A stretch of DNA of 64,000 bases. Source: Blastococcus sp. VKM Ac-2987 (lineage in GTDB: Bacteria > Actinomycetota > Actinomycetes > Mycobacteriales > Geodermatophilaceae). Both the position numbers and the translations under genes were made by a program. This document shows, piece after piece, positions 1 to 8,093 of this stretch. Numbering within the stretch: the first letter of the stretch is position 1; every line of letters starts with the position of its first letter. The notes beneath the pieces are model-generated. The model saw only the letters and a program-made list of their open reading frames with translations, did not search any database and had not been told where the DNA came from. The stretch lies in NCBI RefSeq assembly GCF_026967805.1, contig NZ_JAPVBG010000001.1:1612047-1676046 (forward strand). Reading direction: 5' to 3'.

Positions 1-183
1 ACCTACGCCGGGTCCGCCCTCGGCGATCCGGGGCAGATGCCCGTCGAGGAGTACCTCGCCGCCTACCGCGCGCTCGCCGAGGCGGGCACCCGCGTGCGGG
101 GCGCCTACGTGTGGGACATGACGATCGAGAGCGCTGCGGGCTACCCGTTCGCCGAGGCGTTCGGCGCCGAGCTCGGCACCTGA
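1..183 (+). CDS. C-terminal fragment of an unidentified protein (cut by window edge)
   Basis: An open frame runs from base 1 to the TGA at 181-183 and encodes the last 60 residues of a protein whose start lies outside the window. It reads naturally, with G or C in nearly every third position, and contains aromatic stretches such as RGAYVWDMTIES and ends in GAELGT. The pattern resembles the last strand and helix of a TIM-barrel glycosidase, but that is only an impression. Its 3' end overlaps the 3' end of the opposite-strand deacetylase gene by 43 bases, an unusual tail-to-tail overlap. Confidence 0.55.
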   Translation, partial: TYAGSALGDPGQMPVEEYLAAYRALAEAGTRVRGAYVWDMTIESAAGYPFAEAFGAELGT

Positions 184-1010
184 GCCGGCGCGGGGAAGTC
201 GAGCACCCGCCCGGTCGCGTCGGGCCGCACCTCGGTGGTGGTGCAGAGCCGGCGCTCGTTCATGGCGTCGACGATCCGCTGCAGGGCCTCGATCGAGTTG
301 AGCGTCGCCTGCCCCAGCCCGTCGTGCATGGTGATGATCGAGCCGTCGCGCATCGGTCCGACGACGTTGGCCGCGATCTCCTCGGCGGAGATGCCCTCGG
401 TGTCGTGCGAGTCGACGAGGTTGTCGCGGGCGTCGCGGCCGAAGGACATGACCAGCTGCAGCCCCAGCGTCTGCGCGACGTCGTCCACCTGCCGGTTCAC
501 CGCCCCGTACGGCGGCCGGTACAACTCCGGCACCGGGGCGCCGTTGGCCACGAGCAGCTCGTTGGTCCGCCGCAGCTCCTCGCGGATCTGCGCCGCCCCC
601 CAGGGCACCACCTGGTCACCCGAAGGCAGCTCCCCGGTGGTGAGGTCCACGTGCGACTGGGTGTGGTTGCCCAGGACATGGCCCTCGGCGACGGCGCGCC
701 GGACGAGCTCCCCGCGGCCCTCGATGTTGTGCCCGCTCCAGAAGAAGACGGCGCTGAGGCCGAAGGCGTCGAGCCGGTCGAGCAGCTCCGCGCTGTGCTG
801 CCGGGGCCCGTCGTCGAAGCTGAGGACGACGTACCCGCCGGAGCAGTCGCTGTCGAGCGGACGGAGGTCCGGCGCACCGGCCGACGCCGGGCCCGTCGAC
901 GCCGCCGAGGTCGTCGCCACGTCGGACGCCACCCGGTAGCCGGCGACACCCAGCCCGAGCACGACCGCCAGCGCGACCAGCAGCGGTCGTCGCCACGACC
1001 GGCGCGTCAC
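141..1010 (-). CDS. NodB-type polysaccharide deacetylase (CE4), membrane anchored
   Basis: This predicted carbohydrate esterase family 4 enzyme would remove acetyl groups from N-acetylated polysaccharide outside the membrane. The NodB core is visible: SFDDGPR at residues about 64-70 (catalytic and metal-binding aspartates), the metal-binding histidines of NHTQSH at 115-120, and RPPYG further on. A basic N-terminus followed by one hydrophobic segment (residues 10-25) gives a signal anchor. The GTG at 1010 is chosen because it overlaps the upstream gene's TGA (GTGA), as in the rest of this operon; an in-frame GTG at 1037 would add nine residues. The stop is TAG. It is the last gene of a four-gene operon with a GT2 synthase and a GT-C enzyme, which suggests it modifies their polymer. 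Confidence 0.88.
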   Translation of the reverse strand: MTRRSWRRPLLVALAVVLGLGVAGYRVASDVATTSAASTGPASAGAPDLRPLDSDCSGGYVVLSFDDGPRQHSAELLDRLDAFGLSAVFFWSGHNIEGRGELVRRAVAEGHVLGNHTQSHVDLTTGELPSGDQVVPWGAAQIREELRRTNELLVANGAPVPELYRPPYGAVNRQVDDVAQTLGLQLVMSFGRDARDNLVDSHDTEGISAEEIAANVVGPMRDGSIITMHDGLGQATLNSIEALQRIVDAMNERRLCTTTEVRPDATGRVLDFPAPAQVPSSAPNASANG

Positions 1011-2575
1011 CGGGACGCCGGCCGGTACACCAGCCACATGTCGGCGTCGGCGACACCCGAGGCCGGGATCGTCGCCACGAGCTCGTAGTCGGTGTAGTTG
1101 TCGTGCAGCGCCTGCAGCACGACGCCCTCCATCGCGTCCTCCGCCGGCGAGCCGGTGCTGGCCGAGTGCAGGACGATCGCCTCGTAGTGCAGGTCCTCCA
1201 CGGCCACCCGGACGGCGTCCTCACCGCGGGCGTAGAGCCCGTAGGTGTCCGCCCACTGCACGGCGGGCCGGTCGTTCGTGTAGAACTCCAGCGCCTCCGC
1301 GGCGGTGCCGCTGGCCAGGTACGCCCCCGGCGCCGGGTCGTCGAGGATCTCGGCGACGACCGGCCGGACGTCCGGCCAGGCCGCGTAGACCGCCCCCGAC
1401 CGGGAGACGCCGAAGAGCACCAGCACCGGCAGGAGCAGCAGCACCGGCCCCAGCCGCCACGTCCCCCGCGACATCCGGGTCAGCGCGAGGCCGGCCAGGG
1501 GCGCCAGGAACAGCACGGAGTAGGCCAGGTTCCGGTCGAAGGCCACCGCCGAGCCGGTCCACAGCTGCGCGGCCGGGAACAGGGCGCTCCCGGCGATCAG
1601 CACCGCGGCCAGCAGCGCGTTCGGCCGGCCGGCGCGGGCCAGGCCCACCGCACCGGCTCCGGCGAGCGCGACCAGGATGCCGATGTCGAGCACGAGCCAG
1701 CCGACCAGGCCCGACCACGGGTGCGGGCTCAGCGGCGCGTTCCCGAAGAGGTCGGTCCAGCCCCGGGCGGCCGGTCCTGCTCCCAGCAGGTGCAGCGCGC
1801 CGGCCAGGAGCACCGCCGTGCCACCGACGACGGCCGTGCGGCGGAGCGCGCCCGTCCCGCCGGGCGCGCCCGCCCGGCGGTGCGCACCGGTCCGCCGGGC
1901 CGTGCCGCCGCCGATCATGGCGGCCCCGGCCGCGAGGACGAGCGGGGCCAGCAGGGCGGTGGAGTACTCGAGGACCGGCACCAGCGCGAGCAGGGCGCCC
2001 GCTCCCAGCGCGGACACGGCACCCCGGCGCGCCACGATGGCCCAGAGCGCGGCGGCGAGGCCGGCCAGCGCCACCGCGTCCGCCGTGCCGAGCCCCGCGG
2101 CGAACACCACGGGTGCGCTCAGCGCGAAGGCGGCCGCGGCGAGGACACCGGTCCGGTGCGGAAAGCGCGCCGCCACCGCGCCGCACAGCAGCACCATCGC
2201 GGTGATCACGGAGGCCAGCCCGAACGCGCGGACGAGGAAGAGCCCACCGACGCTGTCGAGCGCAGCGGCCAGCACCGGGTACAGGAACGGCGCGCCGGGC
2301 AGCGCGCCGTCGGGGATCCCCGCCGGGGCCTGCGTGACCCACTGGGCGATCTGCTCCCGGCCGGTGTTGACGGCGAGGGCCTCGTCGGCCGAGGCCCCGT
2401 TGCGCAGCCGCAGCGCCAGCCCCGCGAGCACGACGGCCAGCAGGGTCATCGGGAGCCCGGCGATCCACCGGCGGGCACGCGGGGAGACCAGCCGGTCGGG
2501 CAGGCTCAGCAGGAGTGCGTCGTGCCAGTGCGGCGCCCGGTAGGCGCCCGTCGGCGCGGCGGTGGTGGCGGTCAT
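1007..2575 (-). CDS. Polytopic membrane glycosyltransferase, GT-C/ArnT-like
   Basis: The 522-residue product is a multi-pass membrane protein with about ten or more hydrophobic segments. It has the GT-C layout: a first membrane helix (about residues 40-57), then an extracytoplasmic loop with an acidic pair (SADEAL) where GT-C enzymes such as ArnT and protein mannosyltransferases carry their catalytic acid. It ends in a soluble domain of about 140 residues. Such enzymes transfer sugars from polyprenyl-phosphate donors. The ATG at 2575 overlaps the stop of the small upstream gene as ATGA, and its TGA overlaps the deacetylase start. Acceptor and sugar cannot be read from the sequence. A Gly/Arg/Thr-rich cytoplasmic linker follows the middle helices. 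Confidence 0.75.
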   Translation of the reverse strand: MTATTAAPTGAYRAPHWHDALLLSLPDRLVSPRARRWIAGLPMTLLAVVLAGLALRLRNGASADEALAVNTGREQIAQWVTQAPAGIPDGALPGAPFLYPVLAAALDSVGGLFLVRAFGLASVITAMVLLCGAVAARFPHRTGVLAAAAFALSAPVVFAAGLGTADAVALAGLAAALWAIVARRGAVSALGAGALLALVPVLEYSTALLAPLVLAAGAAMIGGGTARRTGAHRRAGAPGGTGALRRTAVVGGTAVLLAGALHLLGAGPAARGWTDLFGNAPLSPHPWSGLVGWLVLDIGILVALAGAGAVGLARAGRPNALLAAVLIAGSALFPAAQLWTGSAVAFDRNLAYSVLFLAPLAGLALTRMSRGTWRLGPVLLLLPVLVLFGVSRSGAVYAAWPDVRPVVAEILDDPAPGAYLASGTAAEALEFYTNDRPAVQWADTYGLYARGEDAVRVAVEDLHYEAIVLHSASTGSPAEDAMEGVVLQALHDNYTDYELVATIPASGVADADMWLVYRPASR

Positions 2576-2745
2576 CGCCGGCCCTGCTCGCGGGACGGCA
2601 GGGTGTCGTCCCGGTCGTTCTTCGGCAGGATGCGGCGCACCGCGAGGGTGAGCATCAGGACCGTGACCGCCGTCAGGACGGCGGTGGCGCCCATGAACCC
2701 GTCGTGGCTGACCTGCTCGAGCAGGGCGGGGAACTCGGCGTCCAT
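2572..2745 (-). CDS. Small single-pass membrane protein in the GT2/GT-C operon
   Basis: This 57-residue protein has an acidic N-terminus, one clear transmembrane segment (GATAVLTAVTVLMLTLAV, about residues 19-36) and a charged tail (KNDRDD...REQGRR). Its ATG at 2745 shares a base with the TGA of the GT2 gene (TGATG), and its TGA overlaps the ATG of the GT-C gene, so it is translationally coupled on both sides. That coupling is the best evidence it is real. I do not recognise a family. A small accessory subunit of the glycosyltransferase is plausible by analogy with other processive GT2 systems, but that is inference. Confidence 0.7.
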   Translation of the reverse strand: MDAEFPALLEQVSHDGFMGATAVLTAVTVLMLTLAVRRILPKNDRDDTLPSREQGRR

Positions 2746-4073
2746 CAGGTGATCCACTCGGGCTCGGCGCCGTGCAGCGCGCGGGACAGGGCCTGCCAGT
2801 TCACGACCGCCTGGGCGAAGTCGTAGACGATCATCGGGAGCAGCGATGCCGCGTAGAGGCGGCCCCGCCGGCCCGCCTTCCAGGACGCCAGCACCTGGTC
2901 GAGGACGAAGACCGGGATGATCACCAGCCAGACGAGGTGCAGCGAGGGCTCCTCGAGGGCCAGCGCGTAGGACCAGGCCGCGATCATCAGCAGCGGCACG
3001 AGGCTGCGGAAGTACGTCCAGGCCTGCACCAGCCACGCCTTGCGCGTGTGCTCGACGAACCCGTACGCCATGAGCGTCTCGAGCGTGCCCCGCTGCCAGC
3101 GCAGTCGCTGGGTCCGCCACTCCGACCAGGTGGGCATGATGTCGGTGACCACCTGGCAGTCCGGCGCGCACCTGGGGTCGTACCCGAGCCGCTGCAGGGC
3201 GACGGTCAGCTCGTAGTCCTCGGTGAGCGACGCCTCGTGGTAGACCTGCCCCGGCACGCCGGGCAGCACGGCGGAGCCGCGGGCGGCGCCCACGGCCCGG
3301 AGCGCCTCGGCGGTGAACATGGTCGCCGCGCCGGAGAGCACGTGGATCCGGCCCGCACGGCGGTGCACCGTCCGCAGGCCCTGGGCGTACTCGATCTTCT
3401 GCAGCAGCCCGATCCGGGACGGGTGGTCGGCGGCCTGGTAGGAGCCGCTGATGCCCCCACGCTGCCCGTAGGCCTCGAAGTAGCGCATGCCGCGCTCGAT
3501 GAAATCGGGGCTCAGCCGGCTGTCGGCGTCCATCGACAGGACGACGTCGTCCGGCTCGAGCGCCGCGAGCACCAGCGCCAGCCCCTGGTTCAGCGCGCCC
3601 GCCTTCTTGGCGGTGTTGCCGCGCGTCTCCAGCACGTCGACGCCCAGCGCACGGGCGATCTCCACCGTGCCGTCGGTGCAGTTGTCGGCGGCGACGAGGA
3701 TGCGCTGGGGCGGCCGCGTCTGCCGGCGGAGGCTCGCGATCGTCTGCGCGATGCCGACTTCCTCGTTGTGCGCCGGGATGACGGCCGTGACCCGGGGCTG
3801 CTGCCGCTCGACCTGACTGCCGGGCGCCGGGGCGGTGCCCGGGACCGGCACGGAGGGCGCCAGCACGACGGCGTTGGACTCGAAGCGGTACTGCCGGGGG
3901 AGCTTCGGGGCGAGCGTTGCACCCGGCTCGGCGGAACGGCCGCGTCCGTGCGCGGGGCGCGCGCCGGCGCTCTCGATTCCTGCATTCCCCAACGGATTTT
4001 CCCCCCGAATACCGTGGGGTACCGATCGTGCTCCGGCTCCACGGTCCTGACGTACAAGCACATTCCTGCGCAT
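2745..4073 (-). CDS. Processive-type family 2 glycosyltransferase, membrane bound (PgaC/BcsA-like)
   Basis: The protein has an 85-residue low-complexity N-terminus and then a GT2 catalytic domain. It starts with PAHNEE and has the DMDADS-like metal-binding motif (SMDADSR), an EDYE acid motif near residue 285 and QRLRWQRG (Q(Q/R)xRW) near 321. The last 110 residues contain two or three membrane helices. These are the signatures of synthases such as PgaC, chitin and hyaluronan synthases, which polymerise sugars from UDP-sugars at the inner membrane. It heads a tightly overlapping operon with a tiny membrane protein, a GT-C enzyme and a NodB deacetylase, so a partly de-N-acetylated glycan is a reasonable guess. 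The start at 4073 follows family length only loosely; a later start is possible because the N-terminus is not conserved-looking. Confidence 0.82.
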   Translation of the reverse strand: MRRNVLVRQDRGAGARSVPHGIRGENPLGNAGIESAGARPAHGRGRSAEPGATLAPKLPRQYRFESNAVVLAPSVPVPGTAPAPGSQVERQQPRVTAVIPAHNEEVGIAQTIASLRRQTRPPQRILVAADNCTDGTVEIARALGVDVLETRGNTAKKAGALNQGLALVLAALEPDDVVLSMDADSRLSPDFIERGMRYFEAYGQRGGISGSYQAADHPSRIGLLQKIEYAQGLRTVHRRAGRIHVLSGAATMFTAEALRAVGAARGSAVLPGVPGQVYHEASLTEDYELTVALQRLGYDPRCAPDCQVVTDIMPTWSEWRTQRLRWQRGTLETLMAYGFVEHTRKAWLVQAWTYFRSLVPLLMIAAWSYALALEEPSLHLVWLVIIPVFVLDQVLASWKAGRRGRLYAASLLPMIVYDFAQAVVNWQALSRALHGAEPEWIT

Positions 4074-4766
4074 CGCGGTGACGACGGGCAGCGCCGATAA
4101 CGTATGTCGGGACGGGATGCCGGTGAAGCCTTTCCCGATACGATCTTTAAGCGCTCAACTGATCACGCTGCGTACTGGTTGACTCTCGGTCACGGCGTCG
4201 TGACGTGCACTTTTGCCAGGCGCGCAGAGTCCACGACGCCGCGGAGGTGACTCTCAGTTTCGACCCTGGACCGAGGGGGAATGCCAATCTGCGCGACCCG
4301 GCCGGGTCATTCGGTCGCCATTCCTGCGCGCGCACATTCGCCGGCCCCGGCGGAGGCCGGTCCGAGGTGCTCGACGCAGCGTCGTGACGCCGTCCTCTCG
4401 GCGGAAAAGCGCTGGTGAGCGCCTCGGCGACGGCAACGGTCCACCCCCACGGGGACCGAGGACCACCCGATCCCCGCCGGCACGCGGAACGGCGAGCCGC
4501 TGCAGGCGCAGGACGAATTCGGGACGGCGCCGCTTGCGCGGGCGTCGACAATTCAGTTGCGCGCCGCCGGTCGGGCCGCAGTGTGCGCGGGCCCGCCGCC
4601 CGCGTCGTCGACCGGCGCCCCCCGGCTCGCTGTCCGGGGGTGGGTCGAGATATCGCAGACGGTGCGCGACCCGCCGTCGCGACACACCGACGTGACGGAA
4701 GTCATACCGGCGGAGCGGTCCTGCCCGCACTGGTTCGGCAGCCGGCGGACCGCCGACCGACCGGCG
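4074..4766. other. Long intergenic region, no supported gene
   Basis: About 690 bases lie between the GT2 start and the small gene at 4767. Open frames exist on both strands but their translations are arginine/proline-rich shadows without domains. Bases 4090-4260 are more AT-rich than the surroundings (for example ATCTTTAAGCGCTCAACTGATC), as expected for the promoter region of the minus-strand polysaccharide operon. I could not fix a promoter, operator or RNA gene. Confidence 0.5.
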
Positions 4767-5144
4767 CTACGCCGCCCTGGGCAGCAGCCGCAGGCGCGCC
4801 AGGAAACCGGTGGCCCTCGTCAGCAGCTCGTCCGACGACCGGGCGCCGGTACCGCCGTCGGCTGCGGCGACGACCGCGTCCGGGACGCCGCGGTCGGGCA
4901 CCGCCACCGGCGCGGCCTCGGGGTCCGTCGGCACCGCAGGGGAGTTGAGCGGCGCCCCGGGCAGCAGGCGGTGGACGTCGGCCGGCCCGTAGGCCGACGC
5001 GGGCGCAGCGTGGCGGCCGTACCCCACGACCTCCAGACCGCGGAGGACGACGGTGACGCTCACCGGCTCGGTCACCTGCGGCGGGTCGGCCCGACGGCCG
5101 GTGATCCGCGGCGGCAGCCCGTCATGACCACGCGATCGCTCCAT
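4767..5144 (-). CDS. Hypothetical protein, doubtful
   Basis: An ATG at 5144 opens a 125-residue frame ending in TAG. The middle part (VTEPVSVTVVLRGLEVVGYG) looks like ordinary folded protein and codon third positions are mostly G or C, but no family is recognised. The C-terminus is leucine/arginine-rich. An internal start at the GTG of VTEPVSV is equally likely. It is divergent from the GGDEF-EAL gene with about 137 bases between them. Confidence 0.4.
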   Translation of the reverse strand: MERSRGHDGLPPRITGRRADPPQVTEPVSVTVVLRGLEVVGYGRHAAPASAYGPADVHRLLPGAPLNSPAVPTDPEAAPVAVPDRGVPDAVVAAADGGTGARSSDELLTRATGFLARLRLLPRAA

Positions 5145-5281
5145 ACCTGCGTCATCGGCAGTCCCGGGCTCGTCCGTGACCGTGCGCCCCCGATCGGCAC
5201 CGTCGGCCCTGGCTCCCCCCTCCGGGTGAGCCGGGGCCGGCGGCGCTGAACCCGGCGCGTGCCACGGCCGATGTCCCCGGC

Positions 5282-7603
5282 ATGGACCAGCGACAGCAGG
5301 ACGCGGCCACGCGGCGCCGCCCCGGCCCCGCGCTGCTCCTGACGGCCGGCCTGGTCGCGCTGTTCGCCACCGGCATCGGGCCGCGCCCGGCCGGCGCAGC
5401 GTGGGACCGGACGTACGACGTCGTCCTCTACAACCTGCCCTACCTCGCCGCCGCGGCGGCGTGCGTGCTGGCGGCGCACCGGGTGCGCACCGAGCGGATC
5501 CTCTGGGCCGCGCTCGCGGTCGCGCTGACGCTCGGCGCCGTCGGCAACGCGCTGCGTGTGCTCTCCGCCGGCCTGGAGGGCAACGAGCCGTCCTCCACGC
5601 TGTCGCACGCCGTCTCCTTCGCGGCCTACCTGGTCATGTACCTGCCCCTCGTCGTGCTGATCCGCACCCGGGTACCGCGCTTCCACCCCAGCATGTGGCT
5701 CGACGGCGTCGTCGCCGCCCTGGGCAGCCTGTCCGCCGGGGTGGCCTTCCTCCTGGGGCCCTACCTCCACACCGCTCCCGGCGAGACGCCGGTGGCCGCC
5801 GTCGACCTCGCCGCACCGATCACGACGGTCCTGCTCATCGCCATGCTCATGGCCATCAGCGGCATCCTCGGCGTGCGCCTCGACCGCACCTTCGTGCTGC
5901 TCGGCGCGGGGCTGGCCCTGATCTGCGTCTCGGACATCGTCCTGTTCGCCCTCAAGGTGCAGGGCACCTACGTCGACGGCGGCCCGCTCGAGCTGGGCTG
6001 GCTGGCCTCCGTCGTCCTGACCGCCGCGGCCGCGGACGGCGCCGTCGAGCGGCCGGCTCCCGTCGACGCTCCCGGCTCGCGCATCGGCTGGCGGCTGCTG
6101 GCCGTGCCGCTCGTCTGCCTGGTGGCCAGCCTCGCCGTGCTGAGCCCGGGGTGGTCCGAGCCCGTGCCCGACATCGCCGGCTGGCTGGCCCTCGGCTGCG
6201 TGCTGGCCGGTGTCGTCCGCATCGCCGTGACCTTCCGCGAGGTCCGCGGGTACAACCAGGTCAAGCTCGAGTCGCGGACCGACGAGCTGACCGGGCTCGC
6301 CAACCGCCGGTCGCTGCTCGAGCGGGCCAAGCGGGTCGTCGCCGCGGCCCGCCGGGACCGGCCCGCCGCGCTCCTGCTGCTCGACCTCGACGGCTTCAAG
6401 GAGATCAACGACAGCCTCGGTCACTCCGCCGGTGACGACCTGCTGCGCCAGATCGGCCCGCGGCTGCGCGGCTCCCTGCGGTCCGGCGACGTGCTGGCCC
6501 GGCTCGGCGGTGACGAGTTCGCCGTCCTGATGCCGGCCGCGGAGCCCGGCGAGGCGCGCGCGCTCGCCTGGCGGCTGAGCGACCTGCTGCACGCGCCGTT
6601 CACGGTGGCCGACGTCCGGCTGCACGTCGGCGTCAGCATCGGCGTCGCGACGACGCCGGCACCGGCGACGACGGTCCAGGAGCTGCTGCACTGCGCCGAC
6701 GTCGCCATGTACAGCGCCAAGCGGGCCCGCGAACGCGTGCACGTCTACGTGCCCGACCCGGTCACCGGCACCGCCGGCAGCGGGCGGCTGCGCACCATGG
6801 AGGAGCTGCGGACCGCCCTGGACGGGGACGAGCTGCGCGTCTTCCTGCAGCCCCAGATGGACCTGCGCGACGGCCGCATCGTGGGCGCCGAGGCCCTGGT
6901 CCGGTGGGAGCACCCCACCCGGGGGCTGCTCTCGCCCGCCGACTTCCTGCCGGCGGCCGAGCAGGCCGGCCTCATGCGGCCGCTGACCGACCGGGTGATC
7001 GAGCTGGCGCTCGCGGCAGCCGGCCGCTGGTGGCCCGACCGCGCGATCCCGGTGTCGGTCAACCTGTCGGCCGCGAACGTCACCGACCTCGACCTGGCCG
7101 CCAAGGTCGCCACCGCGCTGCACCGGCACGGCCTGCCCCCGGCGGCACTCACGCTGGAGCTCGTCGAGGACACCCTCATGGCCGACCCCGAGCGCGGGCG
7201 GGGCGTGCTGGCCGAACTGCGCTGCTCCGGCGTCCGGACGTCGATCGACGACTACGGCACCGGGTACAGCTCGCTGGCCTACCTGCGGCACCTGCCGGCC
7301 GACGAGCTCAAGCTCGATCGCAGCCTGACCGCGGACGCCGACCGCGATCCCCGTGCGGCGGCCATCGTGCAGAGCACCGTCGCGCTCGCCCATGCCCTCG
7401 GGCTGAGCCTGGTGGCCGAGGGAGTCGAGACCCTGGCGATGAGCGCCACGCTCGCCCACCTCGGCTGTGACGTCGCGCAGGGGTACGCCATCGCCCGCCC
7501 CATGCCGGTCGACGACTTCCTGCGCTGGCTCGACGCCTCGGACTCCGGGCTCGTCGACGCGACCCTGATCCCCCAGCTCCACCGGGGTCCGAGCCAGGGC
7601 TGA
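5282..7603 (+). CDS. Membrane GGDEF-EAL protein (c-di-GMP cyclase/phosphodiesterase)
   Basis: The 773-residue protein begins with about 320 residues of hydrophobic helices (roughly eight membrane spans), forming an uncharacterised membrane sensor. A GGDEF domain follows (GGDEF at residues 409-413, intact, after LARL), then an EAL domain (EAL at 537-539, followed by VRWEHP). The EAL metal and catalytic positions NLSAAN, ELVED, DDYGTGYSS and KLDRS are all present. GGDEF domains make, and EAL domains hydrolyse, cyclic di-GMP; both look competent here, so the net activity is probably set by the membrane part. A role in switching exopolysaccharide production would fit the neighbourhood but is not shown. 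A perfect 7-bp hairpin starts at its stop codon. Confidence 0.92.
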   Translation: MDQRQQDAATRRRPGPALLLTAGLVALFATGIGPRPAGAAWDRTYDVVLYNLPYLAAAAACVLAAHRVRTERILWAALAVALTLGAVGNALRVLSAGLEGNEPSSTLSHAVSFAAYLVMYLPLVVLIRTRVPRFHPSMWLDGVVAALGSLSAGVAFLLGPYLHTAPGETPVAAVDLAAPITTVLLIAMLMAISGILGVRLDRTFVLLGAGLALICVSDIVLFALKVQGTYVDGGPLELGWLASVVLTAAAADGAVERPAPVDAPGSRIGWRLLAVPLVCLVASLAVLSPGWSEPVPDIAGWLALGCVLAGVVRIAVTFREVRGYNQVKLESRTDELTGLANRRSLLERAKRVVAAARRDRPAALLLLDLDGFKEINDSLGHSAGDDLLRQIGPRLRGSLRSGDVLARLGGDEFAVLMPAAEPGEARALAWRLSDLLHAPFTVADVRLHVGVSIGVATTPAPATTVQELLHCADVAMYSAKRARERVHVYVPDPVTGTAGSGRLRTMEELRTALDGDELRVFLQPQMDLRDGRIVGAEALVRWEHPTRGLLSPADFLPAAEQAGLMRPLTDRVIELALAAAGRWWPDRAIPVSVNLSAANVTDLDLAAKVATALHRHGLPPAALTLELVEDTLMADPERGRGVLAELRCSGVRTSIDDYGTGYSSLAYLRHLPADELKLDRSLTADADRDPRAAAIVQSTVALAHALGLSLVAEGVETLAMSATLAHLGCDVAQGYAIARPMPVDDFLRWLDASDSGLVDATLIPQLHRGPSQG

Positions 7604-7617
7604 CTCCGAAGAGTCAG
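7600..7617 (+). terminator. Short stem-loop at the end of the GGDEF-EAL gene
   Basis: CTGACTC and GAGTCAG form a perfect 7-bp stem around a CGAA tetraloop, beginning within the TGA stop. There is no U-tract, as is common in high-GC actinomycetes. It may act as a terminator or 3'-end stabiliser. Confidence 0.4.
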
Positions 7618-7687
7618 GACGACGCCCTGGAGGTGACGCACGACCGGGCGACACGCCGACCTCGGTGAACACCCTGCGCGACCGAAT

Positions 7688-8092
7688 GTGGACTATGAGC
7701 AGGTGACGCCCTCCTTCCCTGCCTCTGACCTGGTCCCCCGCCCGCTCGCGTGGCGGGACCTCGCACCGGACATCCTCCGCCAGCGCCTGGTGATCGAGGG
7801 GGTCCCGGCCGGGCCCGTGGACCACGCGCAGATCCGGGCGTACCTCTCGGCGCTGTCCCGCGAGGTGGACATGGTCCAGCTCCTGGAGCCGGTGACGCAC
7901 CGCTCCGATCTGTACGGCTGGGCCGGCTGGATCCACTGGGAGACGTCCGGGGCGCACTTCTACGCCTGGGAGCAGCCGCGGCTGTTCTTCTCGGTCGACA
8001 TCTACACCTGCAAGGCGTTCGACCCGGACGTCGCCGTGGCGTTCACCGCCGACTTCTTCGCCGCCCGCACCGTCGTCGCGAAGTCCTTCTGA
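7688..8092 (+). CDS. S-adenosylmethionine decarboxylase-like protein
   Basis: This 134-residue protein matches the size and C-terminal layout of prokaryotic AdoMet decarboxylase (SpeD/SpeH). The segment ETSGAH...W...SVDIYTCKAFDP aligns with the family pattern ESH...HTW...DLFTCG...DP. The Ser falls at the position of the pyruvoyl-forming Ser63 of the Thermotoga enzyme and the Cys of YTC at Cys83, but the residue at the His68 position is Tyr. It could therefore be a divergent decarboxylase or a non-processing relative. The GTG at 7688 is the furthest upstream sensible start; a GTG five codons later is possible. The stop lies one base before the acyltransferase gene, so the two are almost certainly co-translated. 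Confidence 0.7.
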   Translation: MDYEQVTPSFPASDLVPRPLAWRDLAPDILRQRLVIEGVPAGPVDHAQIRAYLSALSREVDMVQLLEPVTHRSDLYGWAGWIHWETSGAHFYAWEQPRLFFSVDIYTCKAFDPDVAVAFTADFFAARTVVAKSF

Positions 8093-8093
8093 C

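Noticed and set aside
4147-4695. Several overlapping open frames in the long gap after the GT2 gene
   Set aside because: Arginine/proline-rich with no ribosome sites or recognisable folds on either strand.
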